DNA of 64,000 bases from CAWHPS01 sp963831235 (GTDB lineage: Bacteria; Fibrobacterota; OXYB2-FULL-49-7; JAEUSG01), in contig CAWHPS010000019.1 in the NCBI GenBank assembly GCA_963831235.1, positions 23,340 through 87,339 of the forward strand, given 5' to 3'. Below, piece after piece: positions 26,578 through 35,243 of this stretch. Numbering within the stretch: the stretch's first letter is position 1; the number at the start of each line of letters is the position of its first letter. Under the pieces are notes generated by a model. It was not told where the DNA came from. It did not search any database and saw only the letters and a list, made by a program, of their open reading frames with translations. Position numbers and translations under genes: made by a program.

Positions 26578-27951
26578 ATGGGTAAAGAATTCCCCTTCCA
26601 GCCAGTCAAGATTTCAGCAATTAAAACAAAAAACCGTACAATAAAAACACCTATCCCGGTACCTGCTTCCAAAAATATTGTAAAGGACCTTAGAACTTAT
26701 GAACCTGTGTCAATGAGTGGTCAACCGCTTGTTATCTGGACAAAGGCATCAGGTGTACATGTGGAAGACAAATGGGGCAACAGATGGCTTGATTTCAGTT
26801 CCGGCGTGCTTGTTGCAAACGCGGGTCACGGGGCCAAAGAAATAACCCAGGCAATTGTCAAAACAGCTCAAAGACCCATGCATCACAGCTACTGCTTTCC
26901 CAACAACGAACGTGCGGAACTTGCGAAGTATATAATCAAGCAGATAGCTCCCAAGAACCTTGACAAGGTTTTTCTTGTCACAACTGGGAGCGAGGCTTGT
27001 GAATGCGCAATAAAGATTGCCAGGGCTTATGGACATAAGCAAGGTGGAAACGAAAAAGATGTAATCATATCCTTTGAATCGGATTTTCATGGACGCACAA
27101 TGGGTTCGCAGATGGCAGGCGGAACTCCTGCGCTCAAAGACTGGATCGTGAACCATGACCCAAATATGATTAACGTCCCATGCCCGGATGGTTTCAGGGG
27201 GCCTCAGGATTTCGAAACATTCATTGCAACGTTACAGGCTAAAAATATCAACCCGCGGAACATAGCTGGCCTGATAATGGAATCCTATCAGGGCGGCAGC
27301 GCAATTCTTTTGCCCATTGATTATATGAAAAAGCTCCGCGCATTTCTTGACGAGAACCAAGCCCTTCTTATTTTTGATGAAGTCCAGGCAGGCTTTGGAC
27401 GTACCGGAAAGATGTTCTGCTATGAGCATTACAATGTGCGTGCAGACATGATCGTCTGCGGCAAAGGGATTTCCTCTGGCCTTCCTTTGGCCGCTGTTAT
27501 GGGAAATTCAGAATGGATGAATATTTTCGCGCCAGGTTCAATGACATCAACACATACCGGAAACCCTATTATTTGTGCTGCAGCGCTTGCGAACATGAAA
27601 CTAATCAAATCAAAAAAGCTTGTTCAAAACGCTGCAAAGATGGGCAAAATACTGAGCGAACGTGTAAACAAAATATGGAAAAAATATCCGGATCGTGTCG
27701 GGCATGCATCAAGTATCGGGCTTGTCGGTTCCATTCAGATGGTTTCTAAACCCGGCACAAACACCCCTGACCATGACACCACATTTGACATAATCAAGTA
27801 CTGTGTTGAACATGGTCTTCTCATGTTCGGCCCTGTAGGCAATGGCGGTGGCAGCGTAAAGTTGGCACCACCTCTAATCATAACCAAGGAACAACTGACT
27901 GAAGGTCTTGATGTGCTTGAAGAAGCATTTGATGCTGTGTGCGGGAAGTAA
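26578..27951 (+). CDS. Class III PLP-dependent aminotransferase
   Basis: A 457-residue fold-type I class III aminotransferase with AAGGAG eight bases before the ATG. Seen: the cofactor phosphate-binding TTGSEACECAIKIARAYGH (residues about 140-158), FHGRTMGSQ, the aspartate motif LLIFDEVQAGFGRTGKMF (near 265) and the Schiff-base lysine in MIVCGKGISSGLPLAAVMG (near 300), then TSTHTGNPIICAAALA. The overall form fits 4-aminobutyrate/acetylornithine-type enzymes, but the amino donor and acceptor cannot be read from the sequence. It is the first gene of a codirectional run with sugar-modifying enzymes, so an amino-sugar or glycan-linked substrate is possible. A basic N-terminal extension of about 45 residues is unusual. 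Confidence 0.88.
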   Translation: MGKEFPFQPVKISAIKTKNRTIKTPIPVPASKNIVKDLRTYEPVSMSGQPLVIWTKASGVHVEDKWGNRWLDFSSGVLVANAGHGAKEITQAIVKTAQRPMHHSYCFPNNERAELAKYIIKQIAPKNLDKVFLVTTGSEACECAIKIARAYGHKQGGNEKDVIISFESDFHGRTMGSQMAGGTPALKDWIVNHDPNMINVPCPDGFRGPQDFETFIATLQAKNINPRNIAGLIMESYQGGSAILLPIDYMKKLRAFLDENQALLIFDEVQAGFGRTGKMFCYEHYNVRADMIVCGKGISSGLPLAAVMGNSEWMNIFAPGSMTSTHTGNPIICAAALANMKLIKSKKLVQNAAKMGKILSERVNKIWKKYPDRVGHASSIGLVGSIQMVSKPGTNTPDHDTTFDIIKYCVEHGLLMFGPVGNGGGSVKLAPPLIITKEQLTEGLDVLEEAFDAVCGK

Positions 27952-27974
27952 ATCAAACATTGTAAAGGAGTTAC

Positions 27975-29270
27975 ATGAGCGATAAATTACAGGCGGTCAT
28001 AGTCGGCGGCGGCATGATTACTCAGGTACAAATTCTGCCGTCAATCTACCAACTCCAGAGATTGGGTATAATAAGCGACATCGCAGTGTCAGCTCTAAAC
28101 GGCGCACCTCTCAAAGCCCTTGCGGACGATGAAATGCTGCAAAAGGCCTTTCCAGGACAATCTTTTACACCATATCCTGACTTTACAAAAGAAAAAGATC
28201 TTTCAAAGCCTTTTCCGAACCTTTTCAAAGAAGTCCTATCAAAACTGCCTGAAAGAAGTGTTGTCATAATTGCATTGCCTGATCAGATGCATTATCAGGC
28301 GGTAAAGGAAGCCTTGAACAGCAACCATCATGTATGCTGCGTAAAACCTCTTGTGCTTAAATATCAGCAGGCCATAGAGATTGAAGAACTGGCATATTCA
28401 AAGGGCCTTGTTGTGGGGATTGAATATCACAAAAGGTTCGACGATCGTTCGCTTATTGCCCGCAGAAAATATCGTGCCGGTCTTTTCGGAGAATTCCGTA
28501 TGGGGCAGGCGCGGCTTGTCGAGCCCTGGTATTATCATCACTCCAACTTCCAGAATTGGTGCACGGCTGAGAATTCCGATGCATTTTCTTATGTTGCATG
28601 CCATTATATTGACCTTGTTTCATTTATCACAGGGCTTAAACCCGTACAGGTCAATGTTTATGGGCTTCTCGAGAACTGGCCGAATGGAAAAAAAGGGTTC
28701 CTCTGGACAGATGGACGGGTTATTTGGGAAAATGGGGCAGTTTTGAATGTTCAGAATGGTTTCGGTTATCCGGATGTGGCACCTGGTGGCAATACACAAG
28801 GTATGATGCTCTTCTTTAATGGTGAAAAGGATGGCGGATATCTTGAGCATATTGACTCAATGAGAGGCGTCAAGCATTCGTTTATAGTCAAGGGAAATCA
28901 ACCGGGTGATTCCTTTTATAACGAAACAAACCCGGATTATTTTCAGATGGTCAATGTCGGTGGCAATGGGCTTAAACCAGTGGGATATGGCTTCAGATCA
29001 GTTGAATTCATAATCAATGCCATTTCAAGGGTCAACTCGGAAACAAGCAATTTAACTTCCAGCGACAAAATAAAGAAGAGCCAGGAAATCCTCCATCAAT
29101 ACGATGAAGATGGTGTTATGGCAACACCTAAAAACAGCGCTTACAACGAACTTGTAATGGAAGCTGGGCGCCTTTCAATAACCCATGGAGGCAGGGATGC
29201 CATAATAGAATATGGTGCCATGCCAAGGGTGCGGTTCAAGGAACCCGGCGAATACGTAAGGATTGCCTGA
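27975..29270 (+). CDS. Gfo/Idh/MocA-family NAD(P)-dependent oxidoreductase
   Basis: A 431-residue protein with AAGGAG before the ATG. The Rossmann nucleotide site is AVIVGGGMITQVQILPSIYQ at the N-terminus, followed by VVIIALPDQMHYQAVKEALN and CCVKPLVL (the usual EKP becomes VKP) near residue 125. The C-terminal substrate domain has CHYIDLVSFITG with the conserved histidine. In lipopolysaccharide loci a member of this family (WbpB/WlbA) oxidises C3 of UDP-N-acetylglucosaminuronate before transamination. The aminotransferase and acyltransferase nearby fit that, but this protein is longer than typical WlbA, so the assignment stays open. Its stop overlaps the next start (ATGA). Confidence 0.85.
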   Translation: MSDKLQAVIVGGGMITQVQILPSIYQLQRLGIISDIAVSALNGAPLKALADDEMLQKAFPGQSFTPYPDFTKEKDLSKPFPNLFKEVLSKLPERSVVIIALPDQMHYQAVKEALNSNHHVCCVKPLVLKYQQAIEIEELAYSKGLVVGIEYHKRFDDRSLIARRKYRAGLFGEFRMGQARLVEPWYYHHSNFQNWCTAENSDAFSYVACHYIDLVSFITGLKPVQVNVYGLLENWPNGKKGFLWTDGRVIWENGAVLNVQNGFGYPDVAPGGNTQGMMLFFNGEKDGGYLEHIDSMRGVKHSFIVKGNQPGDSFYNETNPDYFQMVNVGGNGLKPVGYGFRSVEFIINAISRVNSETSNLTSSDKIKKSQEILHQYDEDGVMATPKNSAYNELVMEAGRLSITHGGRDAIIEYGAMPRVRFKEPGEYVRIA

Positions 29271-30229
29271 TGAAAAAAATCCTTGTTACCGGATGTGCTG
29301 GATTTATTGGTTTCCATGTTACACAGGCTCTTTTAAAAAGGGGCGATAGTGTAGTCGGGATAGACAACCTTAATTCCTATTACGACGTGTCCCTGAAAAT
29401 GGCTCGGCTTGCAATCCTGAGGAAAGATCGTAATTTCACATTCTGCAAAACAGATATATCCAGGGAAAAAGATGTTGCCAGGGTTTTTAAGAAATTCTCC
29501 ATTGAAAGGGTATGCCACCTTGCGGCACAGGCCGGCGTAAGGTATTCCATAACAAATCCCGAAGCCTATATCAGTGCGAATGATGTTGGCTTTTTCAATG
29601 TTATAAACAACGCAAATAAAAAGAAAGTTCACAATTTTGTTTACGCTTCATCGTCGAGTGTTTACGGAAGCAATAAAAAAGTCCCTTTTTCAGTTAAAGA
29701 CCCGGTAGATCATCCTGTTTCCCTTTATGCTGCAACTAAAAAATCGAACGAGCTCGTGGCACATACCTATTCTCATCTTTTCAAGCTTCCTACAACCGGC
29801 CTCCGTTTCTTTACGGTCTATGGGCCTTATGGCAGGCCGGATATGGCGCTTTTCATTTTTACAAAAGCAATTCTTGAAGGAAAGCCGATAAAAGTTTTCA
29901 ATTTCGGCAAAATGAAAAGGGATTTCACTTTCATAACGGATATCGTATCCGGTATTGTATCCGCCCTTGACAAGCCTTCACCTTATGCCGTATTTAATCT
30001 TGGCAACAATAATACGGTAAACCTGCTCTATTTTATCCAGTGCATTGAAAAAGCCTTGGGCAAAAAGGCCAGGAAAACCCTTTTGCCGATTCAGCCTGGT
30101 GATGTTCCTGCAACTTGGGCTGATATTAATTTATCAAAGGAAAAACTTGGTTACAAACCAAAGGTAGGGATTGAAGAAGGCATAAGCCGATTCATAACCT
30201 GGTATAAGGAATATTATAAAATCAAATAG
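29270..30229 (+). CDS. NAD-dependent nucleotide-sugar epimerase (UDP-glucuronate 4-epimerase-like)
   Basis: A 319-residue extended short-chain dehydrogenase. Seen: the NAD site VTGCAGFIGFHVTQALL at residues 6-22, GIDNLNSYYDVSLKMARL, HLAAQAGVRYSITNP, the catalytic SSSSVYG and YAATKKSNE (Tyr and Lys), and LRFFTVYGPYGRPDMA. The NSYYDxxLKxxRL and YGPWGRPDMA-type words are characteristic of UDP-glucuronate 4-epimerases and their close kin. It would act in the cytoplasm on a UDP-uronic acid. It overlaps the preceding gene by one base and ends seven bases before the next, which indicates one operon. Confidence 0.88.
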   Translation: MKKILVTGCAGFIGFHVTQALLKRGDSVVGIDNLNSYYDVSLKMARLAILRKDRNFTFCKTDISREKDVARVFKKFSIERVCHLAAQAGVRYSITNPEAYISANDVGFFNVINNANKKKVHNFVYASSSSVYGSNKKVPFSVKDPVDHPVSLYAATKKSNELVAHTYSHLFKLPTTGLRFFTVYGPYGRPDMALFIFTKAILEGKPIKVFNFGKMKRDFTFITDIVSGIVSALDKPSPYAVFNLGNNNTVNLLYFIQCIEKALGKKARKTLLPIQPGDVPATWADINLSKEKLGYKPKVGIEEGISRFITWYKEYYKIK

Positions 30230-30235
30230 GCCCTA

Positions 30236-31378
30236 ATGAGCACCAAATCGATTCCATTTTATCGTCCATCCATTTCAACAAAATCCATTAAGGCTGTTGT
30301 TGATGTTATGCGTTCCGGCTGGCTTACAACTGGCAAAAACGCCATTGAATTCGAAAAACGTTTTGCGGAATATACAGGTTCCACTTACGCACTTGCCCTT
30401 AATTCCGGAACAGCTGCTTTGCATCTTGCTCTTGATGCCATTGGTCTTAAGGCAGATGATGAGGTGATATTGCCCACAACAACATTTGCCGCATCTGCTG
30501 AGGTTGTTGAATACTTCAATGCCAGGCCGGTGCTCTGTGATGTCAGGAGGGATACCCAGAACATCGACGAGAAAAAGATAGAAGCGCTTATAACACGGAA
30601 AACGCGCGCCATAATGCCGGTACATTTTGGGGGCCATCCATGTGAAATGGATTCAATCATGAAGATTGCGCGTAAGCATAGGCTTAAAATAATTGAGGAC
30701 GCGGCCCATTGCACGCCGGCATATTATAAAAACCGGCCTATTGGAAGCATAGGGGATATAACCTGCTTTTCATTCTATGCCAACAAATGCATTACAACCG
30801 GAGAAGGCGGAATGGCCGTAACAGAAAATAAAAAATATTTTGAGCGCATGAAGATGATGTCTTTGCACGGTCTTTCAAAAGACGCTTGGAACCGTTATGA
30901 TAAAAAGGGCGGTTGGTACTACGAAATTATGGATCGTGGCTTTAAATACAACATGACTGATGTTGCGGCAGCTCTTGGAATACACCAGCTCAGCGAATCG
31001 GATGTGCTCTGGAAAAAACGTTGCACTGCAGCAGCATATTACCACAATCTATTGGAAAACTTACCGGGGTTGATTTTGCCGGTTGAACTTCCGCAAAACA
31101 AATGCGCATGGCATATTTATCCCATAAGGCTGTATCCTGATGTGATGGACAGGGACGCATTAATAAAACATCTTTCAGAATCAGGCATAAAGACAAGCGT
31201 TCATTTTATTCCCTTGCACCTCCATCCATTTTATAAAAACAAATACGGCTATAAGCCCATGGATTTCCCCATAGCTTATGAAAATTATCTTGGCAGCATA
31301 ACCCTTCCGCTTTACCCATCAATCACCCAAAGGGATCAGAAATATATTGTGGATAAAATCAGGGGTTTTCTTTCCTGA
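30236..31378 (+). CDS. DegT/DnrJ/EryC1 sugar aminotransferase
   Basis: A 380-residue PLP-dependent aminotransferase for keto-sugars. Seen: SGWLTTGKNAIEFEKRFAEY, LNSGTAALHLALDAIGL, the aspartate region IIEDAAHCTPAYYKNRPIGS, the Schiff-base lysine in FSFYANKCITTGEGG, and GFKYNMTDVAAALGIHQL. Family members transfer an amino group from glutamate to C3 or C4 of nucleotide-linked sugars. With the oxidoreductase upstream and the hexapeptide acetyltransferase at 34571 this makes a plausible oxidise-aminate-acetylate series for an acetamido-uronic acid (WbpE/PorR type). The exact sugar is an inference. Confidence 0.9.
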   Translation: MSTKSIPFYRPSISTKSIKAVVDVMRSGWLTTGKNAIEFEKRFAEYTGSTYALALNSGTAALHLALDAIGLKADDEVILPTTTFAASAEVVEYFNARPVLCDVRRDTQNIDEKKIEALITRKTRAIMPVHFGGHPCEMDSIMKIARKHRLKIIEDAAHCTPAYYKNRPIGSIGDITCFSFYANKCITTGEGGMAVTENKKYFERMKMMSLHGLSKDAWNRYDKKGGWYYEIMDRGFKYNMTDVAAALGIHQLSESDVLWKKRCTAAAYYHNLLENLPGLILPVELPQNKCAWHIYPIRLYPDVMDRDALIKHLSESGIKTSVHFIPLHLHPFYKNKYGYKPMDFPIAYENYLGSITLPLYPSITQRDQKYIVDKIRGFLS

Positions 31379-31400
31379 TTCCTTATAATGGGATTTTCAA

Positions 31401-31964
31401 ATGTATCGTAAAGAAGATAACCCATTATCAAGATATCCTGAAGGAAGAAGTCTTGAAGATGACAAGGGTAATTGGTGCGTGGCCCATCTTAAATCAAGAA
31501 GAGAGAAGCAGTTCGCAAAAACCCTGGTTGAAAAGAGCATAAGTTATTATTTACCCCTTTATGTAAAGACCACACGCCGTAAAGACAACAACAAGCAGCG
31601 TAAATCAATCTGTCCTCTTTTCCCGGGCTACCTGGCCTTGGCATCAGGCAAAGAAAAAATACACAGCATTAGCAACAACAGCGATCTGGTGGATATAATC
31701 AAGGTTACTGACCAGGAAAGATTCATAAAAGAACTGAACCAGATAAGGGAAATTATAGATCGAAATCTGTCATTTCATTTGCATAAGGGGTTGACCCCAG
31801 GGACAAAGGTAAAGGTTAAGAACGGGCAGCTTGAAGGGATGGAGGGGGTTGTTGTAAAGGATGAAAAAGGTGTACGTTTGATAATAGGGATAGAGATGTT
31901 TTCACAGTTTATTTCAGTTGAAATAAACGAATCCGATGTCACCCCATTGGAGCAGGTAAAATGA
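31401..31964 (+). CDS. NusG paralogue (UpxY/LoaP/RfaH-like antiterminator)
   Basis: A 187-residue protein with an N-terminal NGN domain (WCVAHLKSRREKQFAKTLVE, then YYLPLYVKTTRR and CPLFPGYLAL, residues about 24-85) and a C-terminal KOW domain (GTKVKVKNGQLEGMEGVVVK, near residue 135). Housekeeping NusG genes usually sit with secE and ribosomal protein genes; this one lies inside a sugar locus, as is known for operon-specific paralogues that promote elongation through long capsule or lipopolysaccharide operons. It probably acts on this operon itself. Its stop overlaps the next start. Confidence 0.85.
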   Translation: MYRKEDNPLSRYPEGRSLEDDKGNWCVAHLKSRREKQFAKTLVEKSISYYLPLYVKTTRRKDNNKQRKSICPLFPGYLALASGKEKIHSISNNSDLVDIIKVTDQERFIKELNQIREIIDRNLSFHLHKGLTPGTKVKVKNGQLEGMEGVVVKDEKGVRLIIGIEMFSQFISVEINESDVTPLEQVK

Positions 31965-32569
31965 TCTTTCCAAAGCATATAAAAATCCTGTCATTAGTCT
32001 TGGTGCTTATTATGGCATTCATACTTCCCTTTGCATTTGCCTTATGTTATGCATTGGTCAATATCGGTTCATGGATTGTGGTAGCTGATAACCCTCCTGA
32101 CTCTGGAATAAAATATTTATTCACATTCAATGGTGAGAATGTAAGGGAAAGGTATGCCGCAATTTTAATGTCCAAATACACTGATGCTGTATGGTTATGC
32201 AGCAATAACAATAAGGATTATAAATCAGAGCTTGCAGAAAAAGGGGTTGATACCGGAAGGGTCAGACTTATTTATGGTTGTACCTCCACCCATTCTGAAG
32301 CAATCGCTTTATCTGATATGGTGGGTTCAATCATAAATGAATCCTCGTCAGTACCAATTGGAATCGGTCTTATAAGCGGTCCTTACCATACGAGACGGAT
32401 ATTACTTGAGATGCGGCATCATTTTCCTTTCCAAAAAGCTGATCTTTATTTTCTCCCAGTACCTTTCGAATATTATAGCGTGCAACCTGAAACTTATCGA
32501 AACTGGTGGAAAGAAAAGCCCTTGCGAGAACTGATTTTATTTGAAATCAAGAAAATTATTTATGGGTAA
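31961..32569 (+). CDS. YdcF/SanA-like DUF218 membrane-anchored protein
   Basis: A 202-residue protein with one N-terminal membrane segment (ILSLVLVLIMAFILPFAFAL, residues about 9-28). The rest follows the DUF218 plan: IVVADNPPDSG, NVRERYAAILMSKY, LAEKGVDTGRVRLIYGCTSTHSE, and GLISGPYHTRRILLEMRHHF, which correspond to the conserved R...A..L, GV....I..E..S..T.E and T..YH..R blocks. Proteins of this family affect envelope polysaccharide or peptidoglycan but their reaction is not settled. The start overlaps the NusG paralogue (ATGA). A group II intron follows 24 bases after its stop and may uncouple it from the acyltransferase gene. Confidence 0.7.
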   Translation: MIFPKHIKILSLVLVLIMAFILPFAFALCYALVNIGSWIVVADNPPDSGIKYLFTFNGENVRERYAAILMSKYTDAVWLCSNNNKDYKSELAEKGVDTGRVRLIYGCTSTHSEAIALSDMVGSIINESSSVPIGIGLISGPYHTRRILLEMRHHFPFQKADLYFLPVPFEYYSVQPETYRNWWKEKPLRELILFEIKKIIYG

Positions 32570-33112
32570 CCTGGCAATGAGCCATCATCAAGGTGACAAG
32601 GAGGTCGCCCCGAGTAAGATTTAGCCAAATCACTCGGTAGTGCTTGGGAGGATGAAAGATATCCGTTAGAACCAAGGCGAGTTCAGCGAGGTTGAAGGGA
32701 AATTAGCTCTGAATCAGACACATAGCCCCGAAAGAATTAAAAGGTGGAGGTCGGTCGATCCTTTCATAATTGGCGCAGACGAAATACGGTAGCGCGTCAA
32801 GGCAAGCGCTGTCGCAGCCTCCCGGGGTCGCAGACTGCATCGAGCTGAACGAACTGAAGATGGAGCAACCAGGCGAGTCACTGGAAACGAAGGTTCTTCG
32901 TGAAGCACTCCCGGATCGAGTGGGGTAGTAGCGAAGTATGGAATGACAACGTAAAAGGAGCTGTTCCAGAGGACACCAGTGCAGTGATGAGGCGCGGTAG
33001 AGGCTGCAATGGCCGTAGCGATGAATTGGGGGAAACCCTGATGAGCGAAGCGCCTCACAGGAGGTCGTCCGTGAAAAGGGAGACATTATCATCATGCAAG
33101 GGATGAAGCATA

Positions 33113-34426
33113 ATGGCAACTGAACTGACACGGGTAAGGGCGTATGTTGAGAAGCATCCCGCAGAGGTGCTGACATCACTGTATCACCATGTGACGGATG
33201 TGGACAACTTGCGTTCATGTTTTGAAAGTCTCGACGGAACCAAAGCCGTCGGGATTGATGGTGTAACGAAGGAAGAGTATCGGAGAAATCTGGAAGAGAA
33301 CTTGCTGGACCTCTCGGCACGGTTGAAGCGAATGGGATACCTGCCGCAAACCAAGCGGCGGGCATATATACCAAAGCCGGGGAACGAGAAAGGAAAACCG
33401 CTGGCGATAAGCGTATTTGAAGACAAGATAGTGGAAATGGCGGTGAAGAGAGTTCTCGAACAGATATACGAGCCGATGTTTTTAGAGTGCAGTTACGGTT
33501 ACCGTGAGAACCGCAGTCCGCATCAGTGTATTGATGCGATAGGTAAGACGATTCAGCAGAAGCGAATCAACCATGTAGTGGAAGCGGACATTCGGAGTTT
33601 CTTCGACCGGTTGAACTGGGAATGGTTAGGAAAATTTCTCAGGCATAGGATAGGAGACGAGCGTTTGCTGAGGCTGATAACGCGAATGTTGAACGCGGGA
33701 ATCATGGAGGACGGATTGACCCATGCCAGTGAGGAAGGGGCGCCACAAGGGGCAATCGTTTCACCGATACTGTCGAATGTGTACCTGCATTACGCTTTGG
33801 ATTTATGGTTCGAAAAGAGAGTGAAGCCGCATGCAAAGGGAGAGGCGCATCTGTTCAGATTTGCAGATGACTTTCTCAGCGCATTTCAGTTCAAAGAAGA
33901 CGCGGAAGCTTTTGAGCGCAATCTCAAAGACCGCCTGGAAGGCTTCAACTTGGAGATAGCGCCGGAAAAGACAAGGCGAATGGAATATGGCCCCTATGCG
34001 GTACAAAACGCAAAGCGCAAAGGCGAGAAAAGACAGATGTTCACCTTTCTTGGACTCACGCATTACTGTGGACGCACCCGTTTTGGGGACTTCAAAGTAA
34101 AGCGATGTACGAGTATCAAGAAATTCAAGGCGAAACTCCGCGAATATAAAGAGTGGATACGCAAGATACGAGCGAAGATGAACACGGGTGAATTGATGCG
34201 CAATGCGAAGGCTCGAATACAAGGGCATTTGAATTACTACGCCATCACGGATAATAGTTGGATGTGCAGTCTGTATCACTACTGGTTCACGCGAATCACG
34301 TTCAAGTGGTTGAATAGGCGAAGTCAACGTCGAAGTTACAACTGGAAAGAGTTCAATCAGATGCTTAAAGACGTAAATTGGCCTAAATCGCGAATCATGG
34401 TTAACCTATGTCCGTTTCGAGCATGA
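33113..34426 (+). CDS. ltrA: Group II intron reverse transcriptase/maturase
   Basis: A 437-residue intron-encoded protein. RT blocks are in order: DGTKAVGIDGVTKEEYRRNL, YIPKPGNEKGKPLAISVFED, SYGYRENRSPHQCIDAIGK, NHVVEADIRSFFDRLNWEW (first Asp), GAPQGAIVSPILSNVYLHY and FRFADDFLSAFQ (the catalytic pair in an FADD rather than YADD motif), then FTFLGLTHYC. A maturase (X) segment and GHLNYYAITDN follow; no HNH endonuclease domain is present at the C-terminus. Family knowledge: such proteins aid splicing and retrohoming, and those without endonuclease use replication forks or hairpins for priming. It is unlike the truncated protein at 10401. Confidence 0.93.
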   Translation: MATELTRVRAYVEKHPAEVLTSLYHHVTDVDNLRSCFESLDGTKAVGIDGVTKEEYRRNLEENLLDLSARLKRMGYLPQTKRRAYIPKPGNEKGKPLAISVFEDKIVEMAVKRVLEQIYEPMFLECSYGYRENRSPHQCIDAIGKTIQQKRINHVVEADIRSFFDRLNWEWLGKFLRHRIGDERLLRLITRMLNAGIMEDGLTHASEEGAPQGAIVSPILSNVYLHYALDLWFEKRVKPHAKGEAHLFRFADDFLSAFQFKEDAEAFERNLKDRLEGFNLEIAPEKTRRMEYGPYAVQNAKRKGEKRQMFTFLGLTHYCGRTRFGDFKVKRCTSIKKFKAKLREYKEWIRKIRAKMNTGELMRNAKARIQGHLNYYAITDNSWMCSLYHYWFTRITFKWLNRRSQRRSYNWKEFNQMLKDVNWPKSRIMVNLCPFRA

Positions 34427-34452
34427 ATGCAAAACTTCGAAGACCGAATGAA

Positions 34453-34525
34453 GAGCCGTATATGGGAAAGCCGTTCGTACGGTTCCGTGAGGGGCCGGGC
34501 AGTAATCTGCCCGGCCTACTCGAAC
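34453..34525 (+). ncRNA. Group II intron RNA domains V and VI
   Basis: Domain V runs 34453-34485: GAGCCGTA pairs with TACGGTTC across a GGGAAAGCC tip, the usual 33-34-base form. Domain VI follows, with GGCCGGGCAG and CTGCCCGGCC enclosing TAAT. Their presence indicates an intact ribozyme end. Confidence 0.82.
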
Positions 34526-34570
34526 TGAAATAAGAGATAACCGGTTTTAATTTATATGAAAGGATTTTAA

Positions 34571-35224
34571 ATGGCCGGATACTTCAAACATGAATCAGCC
34601 TATGTTGACGAACCCTGTGAAATCGGAGATGGAACGAAGATATGGCACTTCTGCCATATAATGTCTGGTGCAAAAATAGGTTCGAATTGCGGGTTTGGTC
34701 AAAATGTCAATGTTGATAAAGAAGTGCTGATTGGAAATAATGTAAAGGTGCAGAATAATGTTTCAATATATTCAGGCACGGTCATTGAAGACGATGTGTT
34801 TCTCGGCCCTTCCTGCGTCCTCACCAATGTAACAAACCCTAGGTCCCAGATTAACAGACATTCACTATATGAAAAGACGCTTATTCGTCGCGGAGCGTCA
34901 ATCGGTGCAAACGCCACCATTGTTTGCGGGGTTACCATTGGGAGGTATGCGTTTATTGCAGCAGGTGCGGTAGTCACTAAAAACGTACCAGACTATGCTC
35001 TCATGGTTGGTCTTCCCGCAAAGCAGGCCGGATGGATAAGCAGGCACGGACACCGGTTACCCATACCAGGTAAAGACGGCATCATGGTTTGCCCTGAGAG
35101 TGGCCTGCGTTACAGGGAAACAGTACACGGACAGTTGAATTGTATGGACCTTGACGAAGAAAATGAATTGCCGATTGAAATGAAAAAAAGTACCATATCT
35201 TATCGTAAATTAAAGAAAAGCTGA
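34571..35224 (+). CDS. Left-handed beta-helix (hexapeptide) N-acyltransferase, WbpD/WlbB-like
   Basis: A 217-residue hexapeptide-repeat acetyltransferase with AAAGGA before the ATG. Seen: ESAYVDEPCEIGDGTKIWHF, CHIMSGAKIGSNCGFGQNVN, VLIGNNVKVQNNVSIYSGTV, DVFLGPSCVLTNVTNPRSQI and GASIGANATIVCGVTIGRYA. The IWHF...I..GA.IG..C..GQNV pattern is that of the enzymes that N-acetylate UDP-2-acetamido-3-amino-uronic acid (WbpD/WlbB). A cysteine-containing tail (MVCPESGLRYRETVHGQLNC) resembles the extra C-terminal part of some homologues. It completes a plausible 3-oxidation, 3-amination, 3-N-acetylation set with the genes at 27975 and 30236. Confidence 0.88.
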   Translation: MAGYFKHESAYVDEPCEIGDGTKIWHFCHIMSGAKIGSNCGFGQNVNVDKEVLIGNNVKVQNNVSIYSGTVIEDDVFLGPSCVLTNVTNPRSQINRHSLYEKTLIRRGASIGANATIVCGVTIGRYAFIAAGAVVTKNVPDYALMVGLPAKQAGWISRHGHRLPIPGKDGIMVCPESGLRYRETVHGQLNCMDLDEENELPIEMKKSTISYRKLKKS

Positions 35225-35243
35225 TCTTTTATGGAGCGAAATA

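Larger units (their letters stand above)
32594..34525 (+). mobile_element. Group II intron, apparently full length
   Basis: The element has about 520 bases of structured leader, an intron protein (33113-34426), then domain V and VI hairpins. The 5' end is set at GTGACAAGG, a near match to the GUGYG consensus, and is approximate. The 3' end is placed after CCTACTCGAAC, a usual type of intron end. It lies between the YdcF-like gene and the acyltransferase in the same direction, so splicing would restore the operon transcript. Confidence 0.75.
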
